Shown here one piece after another: positions 1 through 8,299 of a stretch of 43,968 bases of DNA. The stretch is from Cytophagaceae bacterium (GTDB taxonomy: Bacteria; Bacteroidota; Bacteroidia; Cytophagales; Spirosomataceae): positions 1 to 43,968 of the forward strand of contig JAGOAA010000018.1 in assembly GCA_017984215.1 (NCBI GenBank), given 5' to 3'. The notes beneath the pieces are model-generated. The model did no database searches and was not told the origin of the DNA. It saw nothing but the letters and a program-made list of their open reading frames with translations. Within the stretch, counting starts at the first letter, position 1, and each line of letters starts with the position of its first letter. A program made the position numbers and the translations under genes.

Positions 1-2
1 TT

Positions 3-476
3 CAAGCCATGGAAGCGAAATTGGAGAAAACCCAATGGAAACGCGTCGATGCAGACCGCATTGACAAATTAATCGATACAGGAATTAACTTAGAAGCTAT
101 TCTAAGTGATACGCAAAAAGAGAGCGTGAAGAAAGTCTTCGAAGAAACCTTGAATGACAAACAAAAAGTCGTTGCTGTAGAGGCTATGTCACCTGATGAA
201 TTACCTGCGATTGTTACGCAAAATGAATTTATGCGCCGCATGAGCGAAATGTCGAAGAATGGGGGTGGCATGGGGATGTTTGGATCAATGCCTACAACCT
301 ATAACATCACGGTCAATGCGAATCACCCATTGATTGGAAAATTAGCGGCATTGGAATCTGAAGAGGAGCAAAAAGCGTTGGCGAAACAAATCTCAGATTT
401 AGCTTTATTGTCGCAGAATTTATTGACAGGAGCTGATTTGACGGCTTTCATCAAACGGACAATTGCGAAGCAATAG
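3..476 (+). CDS. htpG: Molecular chaperone HtpG (Hsp90), C-terminal part
   Basis: Only the last ~157 residues lie in the window; the reading frame is open through base 3, so the gene begins upstream and the ATG at 9 is internal. What remains is the Hsp90 C-terminal dimerisation domain. It includes an acidic stretch, a Met/Gly-rich segment (around GGGMGMFG) and the family-typical motif with NANHPLI followed by a helix that places the protein's Leu-rich dimer interface (LALLSQNLLTGADL). Hsp90 is an ATP-dependent cytosolic chaperone; the ATPase domain is outside the window. The gene ends at TAG and is followed by heptamer repeats and a strong terminator at 557-591. Identification is by family resemblance of the C-terminus alone. 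Confidence 0.9.
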   Translation, partial: QAMEAKLEKTQWKRVDADRIDKLIDTGINLEAILSDTQKESVKKVFEETLNDKQKVVAVEAMSPDELPAIVTQNEFMRRMSEMSKNGGGMGMFGSMPTTYNITVNANHPLIGKLAALESEEEQKALAKQISDLALLSQNLLTGADLTAFIKRTIAKQ

Positions 477-483
477 CACAACC

Positions 484-558
484 AGACATTAGACACTAGA
501 CATTAGACATTAGAAAAAACAAAAGTCTACAGTCAAAAGTCCAAGGTCTATTGTCCAA
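484..558. repeat. Two adjoining degenerate 7-bp repeat tracts
   Basis: Right after the htpG stop, 484-511 reads as four heptamers (AGACATT, AGACACT, AGACATT, AGACATT). 524-558 reads as five looser heptamers (AGTCTAC, AGTCAAA, AGTCCAA, GGTCTAT, TGTCCAA). The second tract carries GTCTA/GTC cores complementary to the TAGAC/GAC cores of the first, so the two could pair in RNA. No coding potential is visible. A different heptamer array with the same 7-bp period follows hflX at 16972-17020. Confidence 0.7.
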
Positions 559-591
559 AAAACCTGGGTGGTCTTCCATCCAGGTTTTTTT
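557..591. terminator. Bidirectional rho-independent terminator
   Basis: A-run, then AACCTGGGTGG, loop TCTT, CCATCCAGGTT, then a T-run: an 11-bp stem with one G-T pair and a 4-nt loop. A-run and T-run on opposite sides let it end both htpG (plus) and the convergent T9SS cargo gene (minus), whose stop codon at 590 sits inside the T-run. Confidence 0.88.
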
Positions 592-1189
592 ATAAGCCTT
601 TTCGAACGATAATTTTCTTGGTAGCCACCGACCGACCGTCGATAGACAACTGATACAAATACATGCCTGAAGAAAAATCACGCAAGGGGATTCGGAGCGT
701 TCTTTGGTCTCGATCTAAAGCAAATTCCTTCACCTGCTCGCCCAGCACATTGTAAAAGCCTATTCGTAATTCCTGATTACCTACAACCTGATAATCAATA
801 TCGAGAAAATCACTCGCTGGATTTGGATAAGCATGTGAAACCTGAATGCGGTCATTATAAAACAAATAATTACTGTTGTTGCTGTTCTCCTCAACCAACT
901 TCCGATCCGGAACCTGACCTACAATCGTCGTAGTTGAAGGTTTGGCAAAACTGGATTTCATGATTTGTGTGAGGTATGAATTCTGCTTCAAATCAAGATT
1001 AGTTTGCAATGCGGGATTCACATGAAACGAACGCTTAGACAACAATATAGGTAAATTGACACGCTGCGCTGTTCGCTGAATCGCTAATCGAGATTTCGAT
1101 TTTCCTTCTATTTGCGCATGCAAAAAAAAGGGGCTTAGAAAACCCAGCAGCAAAGCGAAAAAGAAAGTGTTACGTACAGCTTGAATCAT
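590..1189 (-). CDS. Small T9SS-exported protein with C-terminal sorting domain
   Basis: 199 residues. An N-terminal signal peptide (hydrophobic core at residues 8-24, ending HAQ) directs Sec export. The last ~80 residues form a type A T9SS sorting domain: motif HAYPNPASD near residue 120, then a beta-sandwich pattern with FYNVLGE, SGMYLYQL and a basic end VRKGL. The family is secreted through the outer membrane by the type IX system and usually attached to the cell surface or released. The middle (residues 25-110) is short, basic and matches nothing I recognise, so the function is unknown. It lies 93 bp downstream of the OstA-like gene in the same orientation, but a separate -7-like element at 1206-1213 suggests its own promoter. 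Confidence 0.8.
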   Translation of the reverse strand: MIQAVRNTFFFALLLGFLSPFFLHAQIEGKSKSRLAIQRTAQRVNLPILLSKRSFHVNPALQTNLDLKQNSYLTQIMKSSFAKPSTTTIVGQVPDRKLVEENSNNSNYLFYNDRIQVSHAYPNPASDFLDIDYQVVGNQELRIGFYNVLGEQVKEFALDRDQRTLRIPLRDFSSGMYLYQLSIDGRSVATKKIIVRKGL

Positions 1190-1205
1190 AGGATAATCGA
1201 ATAAT

Positions 1206-1213
1206 CAAAGGTA
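1206..1213 (-). promoter_or_regulatory. Candidate Bacteroidota -7 element
   Basis: Minus-strand TACCTTTG exactly matches the Bacteroidota sigma-A -7 consensus TAnnTTTG. It lies 17 bp before the ATG at 1189, predicting a very short leader. No TTG sits at the ideal -33 spacing (nearest are 11 and 27 bp upstream), so this is tentative. Confidence 0.4.
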
Positions 1214-1282
1214 AGCCTTTCGCGCAAAGAAAAACGCACACAATGGGCAAACGGTCCAAATCCAATGACAAAATGCCGAATT

Positions 1283-2821
1283 TTAAGGTTTTTTAACAGT
1301 CGGAGTCTGCTGAACACGCTCCAAGACCATCGGCAATGTGATTTTTTCCTTTGACCGCCAGTTAAACCCGTCCAAATACTCAAGCTCTTCCTTCCACTCT
1401 TTGGGAGGCACGAACTTTGCTTCGGGTTTCGTGATAAACGATATCTTATTGATTTTATTTTCTTGGAAAAAGAGGTTCATCCGACTGCATTCGACTCGAT
1501 TTAAGCCCGTGGTATTTTTTTTATCATCCACGACATAATAAACACTCTCCCCATTGCCGTCGACCTGCACTTTCTTTAAGCGAGAATCATCCGCAAAGAA
1601 TACCCACATTTTCCGCCCTTTAATTTGATTAAAATGAGAGGCAGAATCTTTTGAAATAACGAAAGAATGACCACGTAAACGCATCTCTCGCATTTTCTGA
1701 TTAGTCATGTACATAGATACCGAATCCGCTTGCAACTGGGAATCATTTGTCCAAAGCAATGGCTTTTGATAAAAATGTATCACCGAATCCTTCGTGTCAT
1801 AACCGAGTGAATCACATTTACCGGAGAAATCGGATTTAAAGAGAAGGACATTTTTGTAAGCATACAATTTACGTGTAGAATCGACCTTATTCTGCATCGA
1901 CACCAAGGTATCAGCCGTCAAATACAAGGTATCTTGCTCGCCGATATTTCGCATCAGCGCATGCCCATAAACCCGTGTAATTCCTGTTTTTCCCGCATAC
2001 CGACCGTGGTCACCTGTCAAAATCACCTTTTGTTTTTGGCTTAAAAACTCTACCCGACCGCGTGCCACACCAATCTGCGTAGGACTGTCGTAAAACAACG
2101 TATCCGCGGAAAGTATATACTCGTCCGTTTTGGCCGTCGACCGACCTGTGAAATTTGACACTTTGGTTTGTGTATTGTAGAAGCCCGCGTTCGTTAGGAC
2201 CGTATCCTTTTTCGTAATAATTTCCGTAGGAGCGATAAAATAAGCCTCCTTAGATGCCGTGTTATATTTGAGGGAATCAGCCTGCAGCTTCCCTCCATCC
2301 TTATCCAAGACGCGGACCTTTTGTTTAAAGAGAAAGTTCTTCGTAACGGTATTGTAAAATCCTTCCCGACTCGACAAAGTAGATTTTTTGTCAATTATTT
2401 TAGCACCCGTATGGTAAATAGCCATCCGAGAATTCATATCGTAATCTAACTTATTCGTTGACAGTACAATGGTATGATCATCTAATTTGACTTTGCCCGA
2501 GATGTATGCCTGTCGCGTATCGCCTATATACACAGCCGTATCTCCCGTAATGGTCACGGTGTCCGCTTGAATGATTTTCACATGGCCATAAGCCTCGACA
2601 TTATTCGTGGAACTATTTAATACCGCTTGATCACAGGCTAAAGTCGTAGTTCCTTGTCGGAGAAATACCCGCCCAATCAACGTTTTCCGCATGATTAACT
2701 CCTGCTGCATCCCATTAAGACTGTCGGCACGAATGACTTCTAGCTGACTTTGCGCAAGCAAACAAGCCGGGAGCATCAAAAAGAAAAAGAGGAATAATCC
2801 GTATTTTTGCCGCATGTTCAT
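1283..2821 (-). CDS. OstA-like/LptA-type outer-membrane LPS transport protein
   Basis: 512 residues with a signal peptide (hydrophobic residues 9-23, ending LLAQS). The mature chain consists of repeated short beta-strand units such as ADTLFYD, ADSLKYN and QADSVSMY, many beginning with a tag like AxS/TLxY. This is typical of the OstA/LptA jellyroll, in which stacked strands form a hydrophobic groove carrying lipopolysaccharide across the periplasm. The protein is much longer than proteobacterial LptA (~185 residues) and fits the long OstA-like family of Bacteroidota, which lacks the LptD barrel. ATG codons exist at 2821 and 2815; either could be used. It is divergent from tilS with only 51 bp between starts, so both promoters must share or overlap that gap. 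Confidence 0.78.
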   Translation of the reverse strand: MNMRQKYGLFLFFFLMLPACLLAQSQLEVIRADSLNGMQQELIMRKTLIGRVFLRQGTTTLACDQAVLNSSTNNVEAYGHVKIIQADTVTITGDTAVYIGDTRQAYISGKVKLDDHTIVLSTNKLDYDMNSRMAIYHTGAKIIDKKSTLSSREGFYNTVTKNFLFKQKVRVLDKDGGKLQADSLKYNTASKEAYFIAPTEIITKKDTVLTNAGFYNTQTKVSNFTGRSTAKTDEYILSADTLFYDSPTQIGVARGRVEFLSQKQKVILTGDHGRYAGKTGITRVYGHALMRNIGEQDTLYLTADTLVSMQNKVDSTRKLYAYKNVLLFKSDFSGKCDSLGYDTKDSVIHFYQKPLLWTNDSQLQADSVSMYMTNQKMREMRLRGHSFVISKDSASHFNQIKGRKMWVFFADDSRLKKVQVDGNGESVYYVVDDKKNTTGLNRVECSRMNLFFQENKINKISFITKPEAKFVPPKEWKEELEYLDGFNWRSKEKITLPMVLERVQQTPTVKKP

Positions 2822-2872
2822 TGCGAATCGTTAATTTCGCATCATCAATTGAACGCGCAATTTACCAATTTT

Positions 2873-4204
2873 ATGCTGGAAGATTTCATCCATTTTATCC
2901 AAAAAGAGAATTTATTTCAACCCGAAGACAAAATCCTCATTGCTGTTAGCGGCGGGATTGATTCGGTGGTATTAGCCAAACTATTCTCGTTGGCGAAATT
3001 CAATTTTGGAATTGCGCATGTGAATTTCAGTTTACGCGGTGAAGAATCCCTGGCCGACGAAGTATTTGTGAAGAAATTCGCGAAAACCCTGAAAGTCCCT
3101 TACCACAGTATCGTATTTGACACCAAAGCCTTTGCCGAAAAAGAGAAAATTTCGACTCAGATGGCCGCGCGATTGTTACGCTACAACTGGTTCGAAGAAA
3201 TCCGCCAGCGGGAAGGATATCAATACATCGCAACCGCACACCATCAAATGGATAGCGCTGAAACTGTCTTGATAAATTTAACGCGAGGAAGCGGATTAGC
3301 GGGATTCCATGGTATCCCATTAAAGAATGGCCGCATTATCCGACCGATGTTGTTCGCGAATCAAGAACAAATATTCGACCTTGTTGTAGAAAAGCATTTG
3401 GCTTGGCGCGAAGATTCGTCGAATGAATCGACGAAATACCAACGTAATTTCATCCGCCATGAAATCATGCCCAAGTTCCAAGAGCTTAATTCCACTTTTG
3501 ATGAAACCCTCGCACAAACGAGTGAACGCATTCGCGACATCGAGGCATGGATTCAGGAAGAATATGCCATGTGGCAAGAGGCGAATATCAAAAGTGACAC
3601 AGCGAATAACCTTTTCGTCCAATTAAATGATAAAACGGCCCGTGAAAAAGTCATGCAACAACGCTGGCTTCAAAGCCTCGCTTTTAACGGAGATCAAATC
3701 GCACAGATCACAAATCATCCTGCAGATAAAGTGGGTAAAATCTTCGAATCACCACTTTTTACATTAAATATCGATCGTAATCAATGGGTATTAAGTCCTA
3801 AAGACCAGTCGGAGTACAAGCCCATCTTAGTCCAAGAAGAAGATGAAATCATCGACTTAGGAACAAAAGAATTACATATTTATGTCGAAGAAAAGACAGC
3901 AGATTTCAAGGTACCCACAGAGGCAAACATTGCTTGTCTCGATGCGGATAGCTTAACATTTCCATTGGAAATCCGCAAGTCACAAGAAGGCGATTGGTTT
4001 TGCCCGCTGGGCATGAATTCCAAGAAGCTTATTTCAGATTTTCTGACCGACAAAAAAGTAGCACTCAATATCAAGAAAACGACCCTATTAATGCTCAGTA
4101 AAGGTTCTGTTGCATGGATTGTGGGCCATCGAATAGACAATCGATTCAAGGTTTCTGACAAAACGGAAACGGTGATGATTTTCGAATTAAAACCAAAGGT
4201 TTAG
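2873..4204 (+). CDS. tilS: tRNA(Ile)-lysidine synthase
   Basis: 443 residues. TilS uses ATP and lysine to convert C34 of the CAU-anticodon tRNA-Ile to lysidine, so that it reads AUA as isoleucine; the enzyme is cytosolic and essential in most bacteria. The N-terminal PP-loop is SGGIDS at residues 26-31, followed by the ATPase region including TAHHQMDSAETVL and NLTRGSGLAGFHGI. The C-terminal ~90 residues (EIRKSQEGDWFCPLGM, LISDFLTDKKV) are the TilS substrate-binding domain. I place the start at the ATG at 2873 rather than an upstream in-frame ATG at 2807, because homologues begin just before the PP-loop strand and the longer form would overlap the divergent gene's start. Confidence 0.93.
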   Translation: MLEDFIHFIQKENLFQPEDKILIAVSGGIDSVVLAKLFSLAKFNFGIAHVNFSLRGEESLADEVFVKKFAKTLKVPYHSIVFDTKAFAEKEKISTQMAARLLRYNWFEEIRQREGYQYIATAHHQMDSAETVLINLTRGSGLAGFHGIPLKNGRIIRPMLFANQEQIFDLVVEKHLAWREDSSNESTKYQRNFIRHEIMPKFQELNSTFDETLAQTSERIRDIEAWIQEEYAMWQEANIKSDTANNLFVQLNDKTAREKVMQQRWLQSLAFNGDQIAQITNHPADKVGKIFESPLFTLNIDRNQWVLSPKDQSEYKPILVQEEDEIIDLGTKELHIYVEEKTADFKVPTEANIACLDADSLTFPLEIRKSQEGDWFCPLGMNSKKLISDFLTDKKVALNIKKTTLLMLSKGSVAWIVGHRIDNRFKVSDKTETVMIFELKPKV

Positions 4205-4252
4205 CACGTTCTTGGGTCATGTTTTTAGGCGAATTTTCATGCATGCCTCAGC

Positions 4253-4287
4253 TACCTTTGGCAAACCTTGGAGGATTGCCAAAGGTA
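4253..4287. repeat. Perfect 12-bp inverted repeat between convergent genes
   Basis: TACCTTTGGCAA at 4253-4264 and its exact complement TTGCCAAAGGTA at 4276-4287 flank an 11-nt purine-rich loop. It lies between the convergent ends of tilS and the DUF4835 gene. Neither side is followed by a T-run, so it is not a canonical rho-independent terminator, though it could stabilise transcript ends. Confidence 0.75.
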
Positions 4288-4326
4288 AAGGGGAAAAAGA
4301 ACTTTTACGTTTCTAAAACTGATAAT

Positions 4327-5235
4327 CTACCTGATTAATTTCCGATAAGATTCGGTCCGAATGGGATCCAACAAACTTAAATAAGCAAAGGCTTGTTGGC
4401 GCTCAGACGCACCCGCCTCATCCAAGATGGAAAAGATCTCCTCACTCTTGGCGTCAAAAAACACACGAATACTTGCAGCTCCTGGTCGGATTTGATTGAT
4501 CTGACGAATCTGCATCAACAAATCTAAAATACCCTTACGAGCCTCGTCTGGTTTATCCTTAAATGTATCCAAATACAACCGGTGATAGCTATAATTCACA
4601 TCACGCATACCTTGTATTTGTTGGTTCATCAAATTCTCCGAAATCGCAAAACGCGAACGGATATCGGAGGCATTCCCCCAACCCGAACCCGAATTTTGGG
4701 CCAAATTCGTCAAATTTGATAATTTCTGCACAAAAGCCTCTCCCCCACGCAATCCCATGGAATCATAGTGATAGGCTAAAGACAAATAGGCATAATAGGC
4801 CATCAATGAGCTCAAATTATCGATAAAACTATTGTCATTGTACGTTATTGGCGTGCCCAGCTGGTACTTAAAATTGAAATTTTTATCGATCATGTTCAAG
4901 ACTACCGTTTCATAGGAAGTACCATACACAGGTCGCAAGACTTGAATGCGTGCATTAGCCTCAAAATCTCCTTGAGAACTCGCTTTGGTCAATAATAAAT
5001 TGATATTCAACTTAATTTTTTCTTCAGGCGCAAAATTATCATTGGACCAACGGCGGTTGGACAAAAAATCTTGTAAGGTACGCTGAAGTTCGGAATAGAT
5101 TTGCGAGGAGCCTCGCTGCTGATCGAGCTGTAATTGCTCGGTGTTAATCGTCACTGTTGCCTGTAGTTCTTGGGCTTTCGTTGCCCAAGAACCGAGACTT
5201 AACATCGCGAATAATAGTATGCGAATGGATTTCAT
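4327..5235 (-). CDS. DUF4835 family secreted protein
   Basis: 302 residues with a signal peptide (residues 1-21, ending TKAQE). The body matches the Bacteroidota-specific DUF4835 family: a conserved early block (ELQRTLQDFLSNRRW), a central block with RPVYGTSYET and FKYQLGTPITYNDN, and a helical C-terminus ending near DPIRTESYRKLIR. The molecular role is unknown; a periplasmic location is inferred from the signal peptide. In many Bacteroidota this gene follows rpoZ and coaBC and precedes recN. Here it lies 21 bp after rpoZ with no coaBC between, and it is the last gene of the minus-strand cluster. No catalytic motif is apparent. Confidence 0.82.
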   Translation of the reverse strand: MKSIRILLFAMLSLGSWATKAQELQATVTINTEQLQLDQQRGSSQIYSELQRTLQDFLSNRRWSNDNFAPEEKIKLNINLLLTKASSQGDFEANARIQVLRPVYGTSYETVVLNMIDKNFNFKYQLGTPITYNDNSFIDNLSSLMAYYAYLSLAYHYDSMGLRGGEAFVQKLSNLTNLAQNSGSGWGNASDIRSRFAISENLMNQQIQGMRDVNYSYHRLYLDTFKDKPDEARKGILDLLMQIRQINQIRPGAASIRVFFDAKSEEIFSILDEAGASERQQAFAYLSLLDPIRTESYRKLIR

Positions 5236-5256
5236 ATGAAATCAAACGAAAAAAGA

Positions 5257-5583
5257 TTAGTTTTCGTCTGTTCCTTCTGTACGTTCTCTGAAATCTACTT
5301 TGTCAGCCAAAAACTCGTCAATGGCAATTGCACTTGGCTTTGGCATACGCTCGTAGTATTTCGAAATTTCGATTTGCTCACGGTTTTCAAAAATCTCTTC
5401 TAAATTATCTACCGATGAAGCAAACTCAGATAATTTACCTGATAATTCCTCCTTCATTTTGCTTGAAATCTGACGTGCACGTTGTCCAATAATCGAAATG
5501 GACTCGTATGTATTACCTGTCTTTGCAGCAATTTTATCTACATCACGCGTAATGATTGATGGATTGGTTTGGATCTTAGACAT
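5257..5583 (-). CDS. rpoZ: RNA polymerase omega subunit (Bacteroidota type)
   Basis: 108 residues, soluble and without signal peptide. Residues ~10-60 hold the omega fold signature: a first helix (DVDKIAAKTGNTYESI) followed by IIGQRARQISSKMKEEL, which corresponds to the conserved omega motif in which arginine-rich helices clamp the beta-prime subunit. The C-terminal half is acidic and lineage-specific. Omega aids assembly and stability of RNA polymerase. Position between bamD (52 bp upstream) and DUF4835 is the usual Bacteroidota context and strongly supports the call over a generic small protein. Confidence 0.87.
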   Translation of the reverse strand: MSKIQTNPSIITRDVDKIAAKTGNTYESISIIGQRARQISSKMKEELSGKLSEFASSVDNLEEIFENREQIEISKYYERMPKPSAIAIDEFLADKVDFRERTEGTDEN

Positions 5584-5635
5584 CTCTTTGAATTTTAATT
5601 AAGGTTGCAAAAATAAGATAATTTTCTGAAATAAA

Positions 5636-6526
5636 CTATTGAGGACTCGTGGTCAATTTAGACGTATTCGACTTCTCTTTCTCTAATAACGCTTTCTGTT
5701 CTGCTTCAAGTTTAGCAATGCGCTCTACTTCCACATTACTCTTCACATACATCTTCTCCGCATCCTTCAAATAGGCGCTTTGGGGATATTTGTCTACGAG
5801 TTCTAAATAAAACTTAGATGCATCGGAATAACGTTCCTTTTGCTTGGATTCAATGGTACTGTTTGCCAAATCATATTGAGCCAACACCTTCAAATAAGCC
5901 ATTTCCTCATTGTAATCCGAGTCTGGGAAATCACGCTGAAAGTTTGTGATTTCAATCACAGATGACTTCAAGGATGCCACGTTAAAGGGAGACGTTTTGT
6001 GGTATAACTTCGCTTTTTCATAAGCCTTGCGCTCCAACTTGCGACGCAACTCCTTAATCATATTCGAACATTCATCCTTGAATTTCGTATCTGGATAATT
6101 ATTCAAATAACTCTGCAATTCATTGATTGCTGACAAAGTACCTGTTTGGTCCAGGTTAAAATTGGGAGAATCCTTGTATAACGAAAATGCAGACATATAA
6201 ATCGCTTCTTCCGCAAATTCACTGCGCGAAAAAACCTCATAAAACTTCTTGAAATGCGCATTTGCTAGGGTGTAATTCCCTAAATTGAAATCGCAATATG
6301 CCTGATAATAGGTGGCCATTTCTTGGGTAGAATCCCCCTTCATTAAGGGTAGAATCTCATCAAATAAGATACTTGCCTTGTCAAAATCTTTCTTTTTATA
6401 ATAGTCCACGGCAGCCTTGTACTTGACAGGCAAACTCGCATTCTTACGGAACTTCTCAAACTTACCACATGAACTCAAGCCGAGCAATGCAATAAAACCA
6501 ACTAGAATATAATTTTTCAATTTCAT
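5636..6526 (-). CDS. bamD: Outer membrane assembly lipoprotein BamD
   Basis: 296 residues. The signal peptide ends in a lipobox (LGLSSC), giving a lipid-modified Cys at about residue 20. The body consists of TPR-like helical repeats: YKAAVDYYKKKDFDKASILFDE, the BamD-typical YYQAYCDFNLGNYTLANAHF and a block with FPDSDYNEEMAYLKVLAQYDLA. BamD is a periplasm-facing component of the BAM machine that folds beta-barrel proteins into the outer membrane. The ATG at 6526 is preferred over an in-frame TTG three codons upstream, as it starts directly before the basic n-region (MKLKNY). It is 18 bp after the ABC exporter. A polar, Lys/Glu-rich tail follows the last repeat. Confidence 0.87.
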   Translation of the reverse strand: MKLKNYILVGFIALLGLSSCGKFEKFRKNASLPVKYKAAVDYYKKKDFDKASILFDEILPLMKGDSTQEMATYYQAYCDFNLGNYTLANAHFKKFYEVFSRSEFAEEAIYMSAFSLYKDSPNFNLDQTGTLSAINELQSYLNNYPDTKFKDECSNMIKELRRKLERKAYEKAKLYHKTSPFNVASLKSSVIEITNFQRDFPDSDYNEEMAYLKVLAQYDLANSTIESKQKERYSDASKFYLELVDKYPQSAYLKDAEKMYVKSNVEVERIAKLEAEQKALLEKEKSNTSKLTTSPQ

Positions 6527-6544
6527 AAGCCCCAAATATACGGA

Positions 6545-8299
6545 TTAATTACGACTAAATTGTAAATGATACAATTGCGCATACAATCCCTCTTGCTTCA
6601 ATAACGCCTCATGCGTTCCTCGTTCTTTAATTTCACCTTTGTCCATCACCAAAATCTGATGCGCATTACGAATCGTAGATAAGCGATGGGCAATTACGAC
6701 TGCCGTTCGTCCTTGCATCAGGGTAGCAATCGCTTGTTGGATTAGGCCCTCCGACTCAGAATCAACCGAAGATGTTGCCTCATCTAAAATAATAATTTTG
6801 GGGTCATGCACCATGGCACGAACGAAAGAAATAAGTTGGCGCTGACCCACACTCAACGTAGCGCCACGTTCCATCACCTCATAGGCATAGCCACCTGGCA
6901 GCGACATAATAAAATCATGCACACCTACCGCCTTCGCGGCCTCTTCAATCTTTTCCTGCGAAATGGCTGTATCGCCTAAATGAATATTGTAAGCGATGGA
7001 TGCGCTAAATAAAAAGACATCTTGCAAGACGACTGCTATATTTTTACGTAAACTGTGAATCTCATAAGCTGGTAACGCAACGCCATCAACGCGAATTTCA
7101 CCTTGCTGACAATCATACATACGTCCTAATAAACCAATAATAGATGATTTCCCAGCTCCCGTTGCGCCGACAATTGCTAAAGTTTGCCCCGCAGGAACTT
7201 CAAAGCTTACGTTTTTAACGACCCATTCCGGTTCGTTATAAGCAAAGCTTACATCATCAAATACAATGTTTCCTTTTAAGTCATCGGCTAAAACCTTCCC
7301 ATTATTCTGAATGTAATCTGTTGAATCCAACAAAGTCAAAATACGCTCCGTCGAAACAATCCCCATTTGCAAGGTATTAAAACGATCCGCAAGCATCCGG
7401 ATTGGTCGGAAAAAGAGGTTAATGAACATAATGAAGGCCGTAAGTGTCCCCACCGTAATTTGCTCTTTCAAAATATAGGTCGAAGCCATCCAAACCACAA
7501 ATCCCGAACCCACCGCGGATATCACATCGGCTACGGGAAAATAAACCGAATAGGCTAAAATACCGCGAATATTCGCATCGCGATGATCCTCATTGATTTT
7601 GTTGAATTTCGCCAATTCTCGCTTTTCGGCATGGAATAATTGAACAATCATCATCCCTGAAATATGCTCTTGTACAAACGAATTCAAATTTGCCACAGCT
7701 CCACGCACTTCATTAAAGGATTTCTTGATGTATTCTTTAAAAACATAAGTTGAAAATACCATGAACGGCACTGTCGCTAAAATCACTAATGTCAGGCGCC
7801 AATCGGTGTAAAACATCACCCCGATGATCAAAAACAATTGCAACAAATCCCCAGCAATAGATGCCAAGCCTTCCGAAAACACATCATTCAAGGTCTCGAT
7901 ATCAGAAACCGTCCGAGTAACCAGTCGGCCGATAGGAGTCGCATCAAAAAAGGCTAGTTTCAAATCAACGATTTTGGCATAGAGCTGGACACGGATATCG
8001 CGAATAACCGTTTGCCCCAGGTAACCAGCCAAATAACTCGTAGAAAATTGAAGCCCTGTCTGCGCGAAAAGCACCGCAATCATGATAAAGAACATGTGAA
8101 GCAAGTCGGCCATTTTATCTAAACTCACAAAGTGGTCAAGCGTATACCGAATCATCAAGGGAATCACGGGTGACACACCCGCCATGCATAAAATAAGGCC
8201 TACGAGAAACCAGAACCGGAATTTATAGGGCTTAATGAAGCCATAAATCCGTCGAATAATCTGCAAATCAACAATTTTTCCGCTTTCCTTATCTTTCAA
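6545..8299 (-). CDS. ABC exporter, fused membrane and ATPase domains (MsbA/MdlB-like)
   Basis: 584 residues. Residues ~25-310 form the six-helix type-1 exporter domain. The ATPase has Walker A GATGAGKSS at 378-386, signature LSVGQ at 482-486, Walker B IIILDE at 502-507 and an H-loop in IAHRLST. Such half-transporters dimerise in the inner membrane and export lipids, drugs or peptides; the substrate cannot be told from sequence. The start is unusual: the frame has no ATG before residue ~39, and the best start is a TTG at 8299 that overlaps the end of the 53-residue gene by 11 nt. This suggests translational coupling. The frame remains open to 8401 but that extension is encoded by the small gene in another frame. 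Confidence 0.85.
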   Translation of the reverse strand: MKDKESGKIVDLQIIRRIYGFIKPYKFRFWFLVGLILCMAGVSPVIPLMIRYTLDHFVSLDKMADLLHMFFIMIAVLFAQTGLQFSTSYLAGYLGQTVIRDIRVQLYAKIVDLKLAFFDATPIGRLVTRTVSDIETLNDVFSEGLASIAGDLLQLFLIIGVMFYTDWRLTLVILATVPFMVFSTYVFKEYIKKSFNEVRGAVANLNSFVQEHISGMMIVQLFHAEKRELAKFNKINEDHRDANIRGILAYSVYFPVADVISAVGSGFVVWMASTYILKEQITVGTLTAFIMFINLFFRPIRMLADRFNTLQMGIVSTERILTLLDSTDYIQNNGKVLADDLKGNIVFDDVSFAYNEPEWVVKNVSFEVPAGQTLAIVGATGAGKSSIIGLLGRMYDCQQGEIRVDGVALPAYEIHSLRKNIAVVLQDVFLFSASIAYNIHLGDTAISQEKIEEAAKAVGVHDFIMSLPGGYAYEVMERGATLSVGQRQLISFVRAMVHDPKIIILDEATSSVDSESEGLIQQAIATLMQGRTAVVIAHRLSTIRNAHQILVMDKGEIKERGTHEALLKQEGLYAQLYHLQFSRN

